Below are positions 1 through 8,581 of a stretch of 50,950 bases of DNA, in pieces. Within the stretch, counting starts at the first letter, position 1; every line of letters begins with the position of its first letter. Location of the stretch: NCBI RefSeq assembly GCF_002159085.1, contig NZ_LZRU01000034.1, positions 1 to 50,950 of the forward strand, in the 5' to 3' direction. Below the pieces are notes generated by a model. The model did no database searches, was not told where the DNA came from, and worked only from the letters and a program-made list of their open reading frames with translations. The translations under genes were made by a program, and so were the position numbers. This DNA is from Thermobacillus sp. ZCTH02-B1 (GTDB lineage: Bacteria > Bacillota > Bacilli > Paenibacillales > Paenibacillaceae).

Positions 1-417
1 CCAACGAGCTGGATTTGCTGATCAAAATGCTGGCTTACAACCTCTATGAGCGGTTCAAGCGGGACTATTGCGAACCCGTTCATTGGGGCTATACGATCGC
101 CAGGTTTCGGCTGGAGTTCTTCCATTGGGCGGCGACGATCGTTCGGCACAGCAGGAAGCTCATCCTGAAACTGGCTCACGACTTTCCATACCGCCATGCG
201 TGGAAGCGAATCGAAGCGCGGCTGGCGACCATGTCAGGTTAGAGATTCCCACAATTTTACATGGAAAACCAAAAGCCCCTTGCGGTGGGGGAGGGGGGAG
301 GAATACCTTTCAACGCTGACGGGGAGTTGTCTGGCTGGGAACTTCCCTGTTATTTACAGGGTGTTATGCGCTAACATCTCGTGATTTTACCGAAACAATG
401 GGCTTTCGAAATTTAGG
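1..417 (+). mobile_element. Right part of an IS1380-like insertion sequence
   Basis: The window opens inside a transposase reading frame that ends at 242. It is followed by about 175 noncoding bases and then an AT-rich motif at about 398-417 that reads, on the reverse strand, CCTAAATTTCGAAAGCCC. A CCT-initiated terminal repeat is what I expect at the end of an IS1380-type element, so I place the right end near 417. The left end and the second inverted repeat lie outside the window, so neither the repeat nor a target duplication can be verified here. Nothing else is visible between 243 and 417 apart from a purine-rich run near 284-300. Confidence 0.6.
3..242 (+). CDS. IS1380-family transposase, C-terminal fragment
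   Basis: The frame is open from the first bases of the window and ends at TAG 240-242, so only the last 79 residues are seen. They read NELDLLIKMLAYNLYERFK, then a TIARFRLEFFHWAA stretch, a VRHSRKLILKLAH stretch and FPYRHAWKRI. This order is typical of the C-terminal end of IS1380-type DDE transposases, after the catalytic core. The DDE residues themselves lie upstream of the window. The gene belongs to the insertion sequence whose right end is near 417. Family assignment is by recognition of the tail only; whether the element is intact cannot be judged. Confidence 0.75.
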   Translation, partial: NELDLLIKMLAYNLYERFKRDYCEPVHWGYTIARFRLEFFHWAATIVRHSRKLILKLAHDFPYRHAWKRIEARLATMSG

Positions 418-531
418 ATTAATATTTTGGTTGTTCATGTCATACAACACTCTGTCGTTCATTCGACAGGGGATACTGCCTCATGATCATCCAGACCGCC
501 GGAACATCGGGAGAACCCGGTTGACCGCCAT

Positions 532-606
532 GGAAAAACCCGCACGGCTCTCCGGGACACCAGCCGGATGAAACGGCTGAACGAACGGGCCATTACGGGT
601 TTTTCC
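532..606. terminator. Possible bidirectional terminator after gbsR-like gene
   Basis: A perfect 11-bp inverted repeat, GGAAAAACCCG at 532-542 and CGGGTTTTTCC at 596-606, encloses further short complementary segments. It lies just past the stop of the minus-strand regulator and gives a T-run in either direction. The long loop makes it less certain than a simple hairpin. Confidence 0.45.
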
Positions 607-610
607 GGCT

Positions 611-1186
611 TCACTTCGTATCTTCCGATTCCGCCTCTTTCGGGATGTACTTGAAAATTTCCCCCGTTTCCAGCGCGTCGATGAGACGGGTCAGCCATCG
701 ATAGTAGGCAAGCGCGCTTTGGATCTTGCGGATGTCGGTGCTCACCACGCGCACCAGGGTTTCGTTATCTCCGTCTTCCGTCAGCATCTCTTTCAGTTCC
801 GCCAGCGACCGGGTGAGGGCCTGGACGTTCTGCTCGATGGATTTCCGCCATTTGATGGCGAAGTAATCGGCGAACGTCTGGTGCCAGTCCATCTCCACCT
901 CGTAGAGATCTTTCCTGGATCCCTTGCTCCAAACCTTGTTCACCATTTTCAGATCGGTCAGCATGCGCATCCCCGTGCTGACGCTCGTTTTGCTCATGCC
1001 CATTTCGGCCGCCATCTCGTCGAGGGAGACGGGATGCTCCTTGAAATAGATATGGCCGTACAGATGCCCGACGGACAGGGTGATGCCGTACAGATTCATG
1101 TTTTTTCCGATGGAATCGATGACGCGGTGGCGGGCCTTCTCGATCCTGGCTTTCTGCTGGTCGGACAGTCCTTCATGAGAGATCAT
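611..1186 (-). CDS. GbsR/MarR-family transcriptional regulator
   Basis: A 191-residue winged-helix protein of the GbsR type, the family that senses choline or glycine betaine and represses osmoprotectant genes in Bacillus. The N-terminal part (residues 1-35) is helical and contains the conserved GKNMNLYGITLSVGHLYG stretch. The DNA-binding wing follows, around MSKTSVSTGMRMLTDLKMV at about residues 60-80, and then a long amphipathic helical C-terminus probably used for dimerisation. The ATG at 1184-1186 is preceded by GGAGG with a 10-base gap. The frame runs further upstream but that part has no homologous look. It is divergent from opuAA, which makes the betaine importer the natural target. 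That target, and the ligand, are inferred from context rather than seen. Confidence 0.85.
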   Translation of the reverse strand: MISHEGLSDQQKARIEKARHRVIDSIGKNMNLYGITLSVGHLYGHIYFKEHPVSLDEMAAEMGMSKTSVSTGMRMLTDLKMVNKVWSKGSRKDLYEVEMDWHQTFADYFAIKWRKSIEQNVQALTRSLAELKEMLTEDGDNETLVRVVSTDIRKIQSALAYYRWLTRLIDALETGEIFKYIPKEAESEDTK

Positions 1187-1358
1187 TCGCGAATGGCCTC
1201 CAAGTTTGCGGACAATCGAAATAGTAAGTCTCATTGTAAACAACGAAAAAACCAATGTAAAGAAAATGATCCGGACGAAAAACTGAGGATATCAGAGTAT
1301 ACGTTACGATAAGTTTGTAAAGTTAAAACTGTACATAAATTATGAACGCCACAATCTT

Positions 1359-1388
1359 TTGACCCGTTTTTTTGAACAACGTTAAACT
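1359..1388 (+). promoter_or_regulatory. Candidate promoter of opuA operon
   Basis: A TTGACC -35 at 1359-1364 and a TAAACT -10 at 1383-1388, with an 18-base spacer, lie about 50 bases before opuAA in an AT-rich divergent region. A weak -10 and long spacer would fit an osmotically induced promoter, but this is inference. No certain GbsR operator could be picked out. Confidence 0.4.
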
Positions 1389-1436
1389 AAAAAAGCGCAT
1401 TGGCCCGGCTATTTTTTCGCAAAAGGAGGTGCAAGC

Positions 1437-2642
1437 ATGTCGGTAAAGCCGGTCATCGAAACGAGAAACGCAACCAAAATCTTCGGCAGGGACCCGCAAC
1501 GCGCGTTGGCGCTGCTCCAACAGGGCTGGTCCAAGGAGCGCATTTTGCGGGAAACCGGGATGACCGTCGCCGTCAATCGGGTCAGCCTGTCCATCGGAGA
1601 AGGCGAGATCTTTGTCATCATGGGATTGTCCGGCAGCGGCAAATCGACGTTGGTTCGCCTCCTCAATCGGCTGATCGAGCCGACGGATGGAGAAGTGCTG
1701 ATTCACGGCCGGGACATCATGCGGATGGACAAGCGGCAATTGCTGACGCTGCGCCGCAAGACGATCAGCATGGTGTTCCAACGGTTTGCCCTGTTCCCCC
1801 ATCGGACCGTGGCGGAGAACGTGGAGTACGGCCTGGAAGTGCAGGGCGTTCCCAAAAAAGAGCGGCGCGAACGGGCGCGCCAGGCGCTCGAAATGGTCGG
1901 ACTGGCCGACTGGGCGGACCGGATGCCCCATGAGCTGAGCGGCGGCATGCAGCAACGCGTCGGCATTGCCCGCGCGCTGGCCGTCGATCCCGACGTGTTG
2001 TTGATGGACGAGGCGTTCAGCGCCCTCGACCCGCTGATCCGTCGGGAAATGCAGGATGAACTGTTGGATCTGCAATCGAAAATGCAGAAAACCATCGTGT
2101 TCATCACCCACGATCTGGACGAGGCGCTGCGCATCGGAGACCGCATCGCGCTGATGCGAGACGGCGCCATCGAGCAGATCGGCACGCCTGAGGAGATTTT
2201 GACCCGGCCGGCCAACGATTATGTGAAGCGATTTGTGGCCGACGTCGACCTGTCCAAGGTACTGACCGCCGCCCACGTCATGATCCGTCCGGAAATGATC
2301 ACACCGGAACGGGGCCCCCGCGTGGCGTTGCAGCTCATGCGGGAACGGGGCATTTCCAACATTTATGTCGTGGACAAAAACAAGCGGCTGATCGGCGCGG
2401 TAACGGCGGAGAAGGCCTCGCAAGCGGCCGGCGAAGGCCGTCCGCTGGACGAAATCATCGACCGGAACGTGGAAACGGTGAGACCGGATACACTGCTCAA
2501 CGAACTGTTCGAGAAGGTCAGCAACGTCCGGATTCCGCTCGCGGTGACGGACGACGGCGGCAAGCTGCTCGGGATCGTCATTCGCGGCAGCGTACTGGCC
2601 GCCTTGGCGGGCACCCGTGAAAAGGAGGGGGACGGGCCGTGA
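1437..2642 (+). CDS. opuAA: Glycine betaine/proline ABC transporter, ATP-binding subunit
   Basis: This 401-residue ATPase powers import of the compatible solute glycine betaine. Residues 1-30 match the OpuA/ProV N-terminus that precedes the nucleotide-binding domain. Walker A is GLSGSGKST (about 62-70), the ABC signature is LSGGMQQR (about 165) and Walker B with the D-loop is LLMDEAFSALD (about 185). Two CBS motifs fill residues 285-395, including the RGISNIYVVD and VRIPLAV segments; in OpuA-type transporters this module responds to ionic strength. The start follows AAAGGAGG closely. The stop overlaps the start of the permease gene by four bases, so the two are translationally coupled. Full length for the family. 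Confidence 0.95.
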   Translation: MSVKPVIETRNATKIFGRDPQRALALLQQGWSKERILRETGMTVAVNRVSLSIGEGEIFVIMGLSGSGKSTLVRLLNRLIEPTDGEVLIHGRDIMRMDKRQLLTLRRKTISMVFQRFALFPHRTVAENVEYGLEVQGVPKKERRERARQALEMVGLADWADRMPHELSGGMQQRVGIARALAVDPDVLLMDEAFSALDPLIRREMQDELLDLQSKMQKTIVFITHDLDEALRIGDRIALMRDGAIEQIGTPEEILTRPANDYVKRFVADVDLSKVLTAAHVMIRPEMITPERGPRVALQLMRERGISNIYVVDKNKRLIGAVTAEKASQAAGEGRPLDEIIDRNVETVRPDTLLNELFEKVSNVRIPLAVTDDGGKLLGIVIRGSVLAALAGTREKEGDGP

Positions 2643-3475
2643 CCGTACCGAAAATTCCGCTGGGAGAATGGATCGAGCGGGGAACGGACTGGCTGGACGC
2701 CTCTTTCGGTCCGCTGTTTGACGGCATCAAATCGGTCATCGGCGGCCTGGTGGGCTTTTTCGAATGGGTGCTGCTGTCCGGACCGGCCTGGTTGTGGATG
2801 GTGCTGTTTGCCGCTCTGGCCTGGTGGCTCGGCCGTTGGAAATTCGCCGTGTTCACCCTGCTCGGACTTGGTCTCATCCTCAATCTGGGCTATTGGGACC
2901 CGACGATGAAGACGCTGGCCATGGTCGTCACCGCCGCCCTGATCTCGGTGCTGCTCGGCGTCCCGATCGGCATTCTCTGCTCGCGCAGCAATGCGGTGCA
3001 AAACATCGTCACGCCGATTCTCGATTTCATGCAGACGATGCCCGCTTTCGTCTATCTGATTCCGGCCGTCACGTTCTTTTCCCTTGGGGTGGTGCCCGGT
3101 GTCATCGCTTCCGTCATTTTCGCCATCCCCCCGACCATTCGGCTGACCAATCTCGGCATCCGCCAGGTGCCGGGAGAATTGATGGAAGCCGCCAGCGCGT
3201 TCGGTTCCACGTCGCTGCAGAAGCTTGTGAAGCTGCAGCTCCCGCTTGCGCTGCCGACGATCCTGGCCGGCATCAACCAGACGATCATGCTGTCGCTGTC
3301 CATGGTGGTGTTCGCCTCGATGATCGGGGCGCAGGGTGTCGGCGCGGTGGTGTACAAGGCGGTGACGCAGGTGAAGATCGGCGAGGGGTTTGAGGCCGGC
3401 CTGGCCATTGTCATCCTGGCCATTATGCTCGACCGCCTGACGCAAAACATTTTGAAAACGAAAAGGAAGGTGTAG
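2639..3475 (+). CDS. opuAB: Glycine betaine/proline ABC transporter, permease subunit
   Basis: A 278-residue polytopic membrane protein of the OpuAB/ProW type. It begins with GTG at 2639, overlapping the opuAA stop. After an amphipathic N-terminus (1-45) come hydrophobic segments at about 45-65, 70-85, 95-120, 135-165, 200-235 and 245-270. The EAA-type coupling loop is GELMEAASAFGSTSLQKLVK (about 180-199), the site that contacts the ATPase. The tail is short and basic (KTKRKV). It would form the channel of the betaine importer with OpuAA and the lipoprotein encoded next. Length and motif spacing are normal. Confidence 0.94.
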   Translation: MTVPKIPLGEWIERGTDWLDASFGPLFDGIKSVIGGLVGFFEWVLLSGPAWLWMVLFAALAWWLGRWKFAVFTLLGLGLILNLGYWDPTMKTLAMVVTAALISVLLGVPIGILCSRSNAVQNIVTPILDFMQTMPAFVYLIPAVTFFSLGVVPGVIASVIFAIPPTIRLTNLGIRQVPGELMEAASAFGSTSLQKLVKLQLPLALPTILAGINQTIMLSLSMVVFASMIGAQGVGAVVYKAVTQVKIGEGFEAGLAIVILAIMLDRLTQNILKTKRKV

Positions 3476-3479
3476 CGGA

Positions 3480-4358
3480 ATGACGTTCGCCCGTTTGACC
3501 CGAAAGGTACTGATGCTGGCCGCCGCCGCGGCCCTTCTGGTCACCGTCGGTTGTTCAAAGGGAGAGGAAAAGAAGATCACGCTGGCCTACGTGGCTTGGG
3601 ATTCGGAAATCGCGAGCACGCACGTGGTGAAACGGGTGCTGGAAGACAGGCTGGGTTACCAGGTGGAAATGATGCAGGTGGACGCAGGTCCGATGTGGGC
3701 CGGCGTCTCGGACGGCAGCGCGGACGCCATGGTGGCCGCCTGGCTGCCGACGACGCACCAGAGTTACTATGAATCGTTTGAAGGGCAGTTTGTCGATCTC
3801 GGTCCCAATATGGAAGGCACCAAAATCGGCCTGGTCGTTCCCGCCTATTGGGACGCCCAGTCCATCGAAGATTTGAAAAAACCGGAATACGCCGACGCGG
3901 TGGGCCGCCAGATCATCGGCATCGAACCCGGAGCCGGGGTGATGATGACGACGGAAGCGGCGATGGATGCGTACGGCCTGACGGACTGGACGCTGGTGGA
4001 AAGTTCGTCCGCCGCGATGGCCTCCGAATTGCTGAAGGCGTATCAGGAAGAGCGGCCGATCATCGTCACCGGCTGGACGCCGCACTGGAAGTTCGCCAAG
4101 ATGGAGCTGAAATATCTCGAGGATCCGCTGGGCATCTATGGCGGCGACGAACGGATTCACACGATCGTCCGCAAAGGGCTTGAACAGGACCATCCCGATG
4201 CGTACCAGTTCCTGGACCGGTTCTACTGGACGCCGGACGACATGGCGCAGGTGATGGTCGACATCCAGGAAGGCATGGATCCGGAAGAAGCCGCCCGGAA
4301 GTGGATCGAAGCAAACGGAGACAAAGTGGACGCCTGGGTGGAAGGGCTGGCGTCGTGA
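3480..4358 (+). CDS. opuAC: Glycine betaine-binding lipoprotein of OpuA transporter
   Basis: A 292-residue extracytoplasmic substrate-binding protein. The N-terminus is a lipoprotein signal: basic residues, a hydrophobic run and a lipobox VTVGC, with the lipidated cysteine at residue 25. The mature part is the OpuAC/ProX fold and carries the tryptophans expected to form an aromatic cage around the trimethylammonium group, in AGPMWAGV, AAWLPTTH and TGWTPHW. The gene starts four bases after opuAB and ends the operon; a strong terminator follows at 4389. The protein would be anchored to the outer face of the membrane by Lgt, which is encoded elsewhere in this window. Confidence 0.94.
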   Translation: MTFARLTRKVLMLAAAAALLVTVGCSKGEEKKITLAYVAWDSEIASTHVVKRVLEDRLGYQVEMMQVDAGPMWAGVSDGSADAMVAAWLPTTHQSYYESFEGQFVDLGPNMEGTKIGLVVPAYWDAQSIEDLKKPEYADAVGRQIIGIEPGAGVMMTTEAAMDAYGLTDWTLVESSSAAMASELLKAYQEERPIIVTGWTPHWKFAKMELKYLEDPLGIYGGDERIHTIVRKGLEQDHPDAYQFLDRFYWTPDDMAQVMVDIQEGMDPEEAARKWIEANGDKVDAWVEGLAS

Positions 4359-4388
4359 CCGGCCGGAAAAGCGCATCGGTGCGAAAAA

Positions 4389-4421
4389 GGACATGCGTGT
4401 TCGACGCATGTCCTTTCTTAT
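4389..4421 (+). terminator. Terminator of opuA operon
   Basis: GGACATGCGT (4389-4398), a 5-base loop and ACGCATGTCC (4404-4413) form a perfect 10-bp stem, followed by TTTCTTATT. It also stands between opuA and the converging tmRNA gene. Confidence 0.9.
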
Positions 4422-4472
4422 TATATATGAACAGCAAAAATCCCCAACCTCATGCGGTCGGGGATTTGCATA

Positions 4473-4835
4473 TGGTGGAGGCGAGGGGATTCGAACCCCT
4501 GTCCGAAGATAACGCCGCACAGGCTTCTACGGGTGTAGTCACGGTACTCATCTCGCCCGGAGAACGCCCCGTAACCGGCTTTCGACCGGGCCAGCCTGAT
4601 TGTCTTCTTCCGCTAGCCCCAGGCGGAGACTAGGCGGCGTAGCCCACTCGGTTGAGCCCCTGTCCCGGCACGTGGGCGATGCCGGGCAGAAGCACGCGTG
4701 CAGTTTCTTACGCTGCTACCGCGTATTGAGCTTGTTGTTTGCCATTTATTTGGCCTTAGCGTTGTTGAAGCGGACGCGTCCCCGCTACCCGCCACCCGTG
4801 CTCGAACTATCCCCGTCGAATCCAAAAACGCCCCC
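4473..4835 (-). ncRNA. ssrA: Transfer-messenger RNA (tmRNA)
   Basis: The 5' end on the minus strand is GGGGGCG followed by the hallmark TTTTTGGATTCGACGGGG. The 3' end is a tRNA-Ala-like T arm (GGTTCGAATCCCC read on the minus strand) and CGCCTCCACCA. The seven 5' bases pair with CGCCTCC to form the acceptor stem, allowing one G-U. The internal reading frame at 4743-4708 encodes GKQQAQYAVAA and a TAA stop. With the alanine carried by tmRNA, the tag would be AGKQQAQYAVAA, ending in the AA that proteases such as ClpXP recognise. With SmpB, whose gene lies just upstream, it releases stalled ribosomes. The size, 363 nt, is normal. Confidence 0.96.
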
Positions 4836-4843
4836 GCGTTCGG

Positions 4844-4873
4844 ATATCAGGCGTCGCGGACCGGCCGGTTCAA
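4844..4873 (-). promoter_or_regulatory. Candidate ssrA promoter
   Basis: On the minus strand, TTGAAC (4873-4868), an 18-base spacer and TGATAT (4849-4844) lie at a fitting distance before the predicted tmRNA 5' end at 4835. The -10 is weak, so the call is tentative. Confidence 0.4.
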
Positions 4874-4972
4874 CCGAACACGGATCGATTGTTCCGCTGC
4901 CACCATCATTATACCGCAACAACGCCCCGAAGGTTGCAGGCATCTGCCGGGAATATCGGGCCGATGTGCCAA

Positions 4973-5449
4973 TCACCGCGCGATCTTCTGCTTCTCCCGG
5001 AGCGCCCGCTGGATGTCCCGCTGGGCATCGCGCTTCGCCGCGGCCTCGCGCTTGTCGTACTGCTTCTTGCCCTTTGCGAGGCCGAGGAGCAGCTTCGCGT
5101 ACCCGTTGCGCGTGTAGATCTTCAGCGGCACCAGCGTGTACCCTTCCTGCTTCACGAGCCCGAGCAGCTTGTGGATCTCCGCCTTGTGCAGGAGCAGCTT
5201 CCGCGCCCGGGTCGGATCGGGGTTGAAACGGTTGCCCTGCTCGAACGGGCTCACGTGCATGTTGTGGATGAACATTTCGCCGTTGCGGATCGTCGCGAAC
5301 GCGTCGTTGATGTTCGCCTTGCCCTGCCGGATCGACTTGATCTCGCACCCGGTCAGCACGATGCCCGCCTCGTACGTGTCCTCGATGTAGTAGTCATGGG
5401 ATGCCTTCCGGTTCTGCACGAGCACCTTGCCGTCGTTCTGCTTCGCCAT
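4973..5449 (-). CDS. smpB: SsrA-binding protein SmpB
   Basis: A 158-residue RNA-binding protein that delivers tmRNA to stalled ribosomes. It shows the family's [17 protein letters not shown] and [14 protein letters not shown] segments near the N-terminus, the central [14 protein letters not shown] motif, and a lysine/arginine-rich C-terminal tail (about 130-158) that folds as a helix in the ribosomal mRNA channel. I chose the ATG at 5447-5449 (MAKQND), about nine bases after a GGGGGAGG, over the ATG two codons upstream, which sits too close to it. A good promoter precedes it, and ssrA follows about 140 bases downstream on the same strand. Confidence 0.95.
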   Translation of the reverse strand: MAKQNDGKVLVQNRKASHDYYIEDTYEAGIVLTGCEIKSIRQGKANINDAFATIRNGEMFIHNMHVSPFEQGNRFNPDPTRARKLLLHKAEIHKLLGLVKQEGYTLVPLKIYTRNGYAKLLLGLAKGKKQYDKREAAAKRDAQRDIQRALREKQKIAR

Positions 5450-5494
5450 GTCCATCCACCTCCCCCGCACGCGGCTCCATTCGGTCGGATTACT

Positions 5495-5523
5495 ATTCTA
5501 GCAAGTCCCGCTCCGGGATTCAA
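5495..5523 (-). promoter_or_regulatory. smpB promoter
   Basis: Minus-strand TTGAAT (5523-5518), a 17-base spacer and TAGAAT (5500-5495) give a near-consensus sigma-A promoter about 45 bases before the smpB start. Confidence 0.65.
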
Positions 5524-5579
5524 GGCCAAAATCAACCCGCCGAACCCCGGCAATTGCGCTTTTGTACGAAACAGCCGAA

Positions 5580-5630
5580 GACCGGAGCCCGACCGTCCCG
5601 ACATGCCGGCACGGCCTCCCGGCTCCGGTC
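5580..5630 (-). terminator. Possible terminator or hairpin after rnr
   Basis: GACCGGAGCC (5580-5589) and GGCTCCGGTC (5621-5630) form a perfect 10-bp inverted repeat around a GC-rich 31-base loop, right after the rnr stop. The following minus-strand sequence is only moderately T-rich. Confidence 0.4.
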
Positions 5631-5641
5631 CCACCGACCTC

Positions 5642-8086
5642 CTACCGCTTCCGCTTCCGCGTGGCGGCCGCTTTCTTCTTGCGGCCCTTGCTGCCCGTAC
5701 CCGAGCCCGCGGCGCGCTTCTTCCGGCGCTTCCCGCCCGATCCGCCGGCGTCCTCGTCCTCCGATTTGTCGACGTAGCGGCCGGTCACCGGCAGTCCCCA
5801 TATGTCCACGCGGATAACGCCCGGCTCCGCGTCTCCGCCGCGTGCGCGGCCTTTGCGCCCGCCCGCTTCGACGGCGCGCCGTCCGCCGCGCTCCGCCTTG
5901 CGTCCGCCGACCTCGCGCGGCCGCGCCGCCCGGGGCTTCATGTCGACGATGGAAAAGTCGATCTGGTGCTCGTCCATGTTCACGCGCTCGACGCGGACGC
6001 GCACCTCGTCACCGATCCGGAACACGCGCGCCGTCCGTTCGCCGATCAGCGCCATGTGCTCCTCGTGGAAATGATAGTAGTCGTCCGTCAGATCGCTGAG
6101 CCGGATCATCCCCTCGACCGTGTTCCCGAGCTCCACGAAAATGCCGAAGCTCGTCACGCCGCTGATGATCCCGTCAAACTCCTCGCCGATCTTGTCGAGC
6201 ATGTACTCGCACTTCTTGAGCTGCTCCGTGTCCCGCTCCGCCTCGACCGCGACGCGCTCGCGCTCGGACGACTGCCGCGCGATGTCCGGCAGCTTCCCGG
6301 CAAGCTCGTCGATCCGCTTCGCGGACAGCGTCCCGCCGTTTGTCAATACCTCGCGGATGATCCGGTGGATGACCAGGTCCGGATACCGCCGGATCGGCGA
6401 CGTGAAATGCGTGTAGAATTCGGCCGCGAGCCCGAAGTGCCCGAGGCTCTCCGCCTCGTACCGCGCCTGCTTCATCGAGCGCAGCATCATCGTCGAGATG
6501 ACCGTCTCTTCCTTCGTGCCGCGGATCTCCTCGAGCAGATCCTGCAAGGCACGCGGATGCACCTTGTTGCCCTTGCCCTTCACGATGTAGCCGAAGTTCG
6601 CCGCGAATCGGATGAAATGCTGCAGCTTCTCCGGGTCCGGGTCCTCGTGAATCCGGTACAGGAACGGCACCTTCAGCCAGTGGAAATGCTCCGCCACCGT
6701 CTCGTTCGCCGCGAGCATGAACTCCTCGATGATCATCTCGGCGATCGAGCGCTCGCGCTTCACGATGTCGACCGGCTTTCCGTTCTCGTCGACGATGATC
6801 TTCGCCTCCGCGAGCTCAAAATCGATGGCGCCGCGCTTCATCCGCTTCGCGCGCAGCTTCCGCGCCAGCTCCTCCATCAGCTTGAACATGTCGACGAGGT
6901 CGGCGTAACGCTCCTTGAGCTCCGGATCGTCGTCAACCAGAATTTTGCGCACGTTCGTGTACGTCATCCGCTCCGTCGTCCGGATCACGCTCGGGAAAAT
7001 ATCATGCCGCACGAGCCGCACCGTCTCCGCGTCGAACTCCATCTCGCACGAGAGCGTCAGCCGGTCGACCTTCGGGTTGAGCGAGCAGATGCCGTTCGAC
7101 AGCCGGTGCGGCAGCATCGGAATGACGCGGTCGACGAGGTAGACGCTGGTGCCGCGGCGGTACGCCTCCCGGTCGAGCGCCGAATTTTCCTTCACATAAT
7201 AGCCGACGTCCGCGATGTGCACCCCGAGCAGGTAGTTGCCGTTCGGCAGCCGCTCGACGCACACCGCGTCGTCGAGGTCCTTCGCGTCCTCGCCGTCGAT
7301 CGTGACGATCTTCTTCGAGCGGAGGTCCCGCCGGCCCTGCGCGACGATCTCCTCCTCCGAGATCCGGTCCGGCACCGCCTCCGCCTCGGCCATCACGTCG
7401 TCCGGGAAGCGTTCCGGCAGCTGGTGCTTGCGGATGATCGAGAGGATGTCGACGCCGGGATCGTCCTTGTGCCCGAGAATCTCGATGATCTCGCCCGTCG
7501 CGGCCGAGCGGCCCTCCGGATACGTCACGATGCGGGCGACGACCTTCTGCCCCGTCACCGCGCCGCGCATGCCCTCGCGCGGGATGAACAGGTCGCGGTT
7601 GATCCTTTTGTCGTCCGGAATGACGAAGCCGAACGACTCGTAATTCTCGAACGTGCCGACGATCTCCGTGATCGCCCGCTGCACGACGCGCACGACCTCG
7701 CCCTCCGGCCGGCCGTCCGCGCCGCCCTTCGACGTCACGCGCGCGAGCACGATGTCACCGTTCATCGCGGTCTTCAGATCGTTCGCGTGGATGTAGACGT
7801 CCGGATGGTCCGGCTCGTCCGGAATCAGGAACGCAAACCCCTTCGGATGCGCCTGAATCCGCCCGCGCAGCAGGTTCATCCGCTCCGGCACGCCGTAGCG
7901 GTTGTTGCGCGTCCGGTAAATTTTCCCCTCGTTCTCCAGTTGATTGAGCAGTTTCACGAACGCCTTGAACTCGTCCGATCCTTCAAGACCGAACGACTGC
8001 TCCAGTTCCTGCACGGTCATCGGCTTGTACGCCTGTTCCCGCATGAAATCGAGCACCTGTTGTTCCGTTACCAACGCTAGGTTCAC
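5642..8086 (-). CDS. rnr: Ribonuclease R
   Basis: An 814-residue RNase II-family 3'-5' exoribonuclease that degrades structured RNA and, with tmRNA-SmpB, defective mRNAs. Domains in order: a winged-helix segment (1-65, with the [14 protein letters not shown] motif), two cold-shock-type folds (about 70-230), the catalytic RNB domain (about 250-580), an S1 domain (about 630-715) and a long lysine/arginine-rich tail (730-814). The active-site acidic cluster is seen in [14 protein letters not shown]. The start is uncertain: the GTG at 8084-8086 has no obvious Shine-Dalgarno sequence, and a slightly later start is possible. It lies between secG and smpB, a common Bacillota neighbourhood. Confidence 0.95.
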   Translation of the reverse strand: MNLALVTEQQVLDFMREQAYKPMTVQELEQSFGLEGSDEFKAFVKLLNQLENEGKIYRTRNNRYGVPERMNLLRGRIQAHPKGFAFLIPDEPDHPDVYIHANDLKTAMNGDIVLARVTSKGGADGRPEGEVVRVVQRAITEIVGTFENYESFGFVIPDDKRINRDLFIPREGMRGAVTGQKVVARIVTYPEGRSAATGEIIEILGHKDDPGVDILSIIRKHQLPERFPDDVMAEAEAVPDRISEEEIVAQGRRDLRSKKIVTIDGEDAKDLDDAVCVERLPNGNYLLGVHIADVGYYVKENSALDREAYRRGTSVYLVDRVIPMLPHRLSNGICSLNPKVDRLTLSCEMEFDAETVRLVRHDIFPSVIRTTERMTYTNVRKILVDDDPELKERYADLVDMFKLMEELARKLRAKRMKRGAIDFELAEAKIIVDENGKPVDIVKRERSIAEMIIEEFMLAANETVAEHFHWLKVPFLYRIHEDPDPEKLQHFIRFAANFGYIVKGKGNKVHPRALQDLLEEIRGTKEETVISTMMLRSMKQARYEAESLGHFGLAAEFYTHFTSPIRRYPDLVIHRIIREVLTNGGTLSAKRIDELAGKLPDIARQSSERERVAVEAERDTEQLKKCEYMLDKIGEEFDGIISGVTSFGIFVELGNTVEGMIRLSDLTDDYYHFHEEHMALIGERTARVFRIGDEVRVRVERVNMDEHQIDFSIVDMKPRAARPREVGGRKAERGGRRAVEAGGRKGRARGGDAEPGVIRVDIWGLPVTGRYVDKSEDEDAGGSGGKRRKKRAAGSGTGSKGRKKKAAATRKRKR

Positions 8087-8203
8087 CCCATATCAGGCCG
8101 GCCTGTGCACAGCTGCCATATGTCATATAGTATACACGAGAAACCGCCCGCGAATCCGTCCGGCGTCCATGGTGACGCGGCTTGTCCGATTCCCGCAAGC
8201 AAT

Positions 8204-8230
8204 AAAAAAACGGGCCCTTCCGCCCGTTCC
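8204..8230 (-). terminator. Terminator of secG
   Basis: On the minus strand ACGGGC (8227-8222), a short loop and GCCCGT (8215-8210) are followed by a run of seven T residues and ATT. It sits right after the secG stop at 8243. Confidence 0.85.
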
Positions 8231-8242
8231 ATCGTCTGCATC

Positions 8243-8476
8243 TCAGTCCATGAAATAGGCAACCGCCAGCGCCAGCAGGAAGAACCCGCTTGCGAGCACG
8301 ACCGTCACCCGCTGCAGAAGAAGATCGAGACCGCGCGCCTTCTGCCGGCCGAACAGGTGCTCCGCGCCGCCCGTGATCGCGCCGGACAGGCCCGCGCTCT
8401 TCCCTTTCTGGAGCAGCACGGTACCGATCAGTCCGAGCGAGAAGATGATGAGCAAAATCTTGAGGGCTGCCTCCAC
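8243..8476 (-). CDS. secG: Preprotein translocase subunit SecG
   Basis: A 77-residue membrane protein of the SecYEG channel that exports proteins through the plasma membrane. Two hydrophobic helices (about 4-22 and 52-74) flank the conserved loop LLQKGKSAGLSGAITGG and the FGRQKARGLD segment. The longer frame starts with GTG at 8485, but that codon abuts the GGGAGG. The GTG at 8474-8476 stands eight bases after it and aligns with the N-terminus of B. subtilis SecG (76 residues), so I prefer it. A monocistronic unit with its own promoter and terminator. Confidence 0.94.
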   Translation of the reverse strand: MEAALKILLIIFSLGLIGTVLLQKGKSAGLSGAITGGAEHLFGRQKARGLDLLLQRVTVVLASGFFLLALAVAYFMD

Positions 8477-8519
8477 CGCCTCCACCTCCCGAACAGAGGG
8501 TCACAGACACAGTATTGAT

Positions 8520-8548
8520 ATTCTACCATATCGACCGGCAGGTTACAA
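8520..8548 (-). promoter_or_regulatory. secG promoter
   Basis: Minus-strand TTGTAA (8548-8543), a 17-base spacer and TAGAAT (8525-8520) lie about 45 bases before the chosen GTG. Confidence 0.65.
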
Positions 8549-8581
8549 GCTTTACGTTTACGTGCAAATCATGCCGGGCGC

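Noticed and set aside
4473..4560. Possible tRNA-Ala gene
   Set aside because: Only the acceptor and T arm are tRNA-like; the 5' partner lies over 300 bases away with the tmRNA hallmark sequence, so it is the 3' part of ssrA.
4889..8080. 1063-codon plus-strand frame opposite rnr
   Set aside because: It is the antisense shadow of the GC-rich rnr and smpB genes; the minus-strand products are full-length known proteins.
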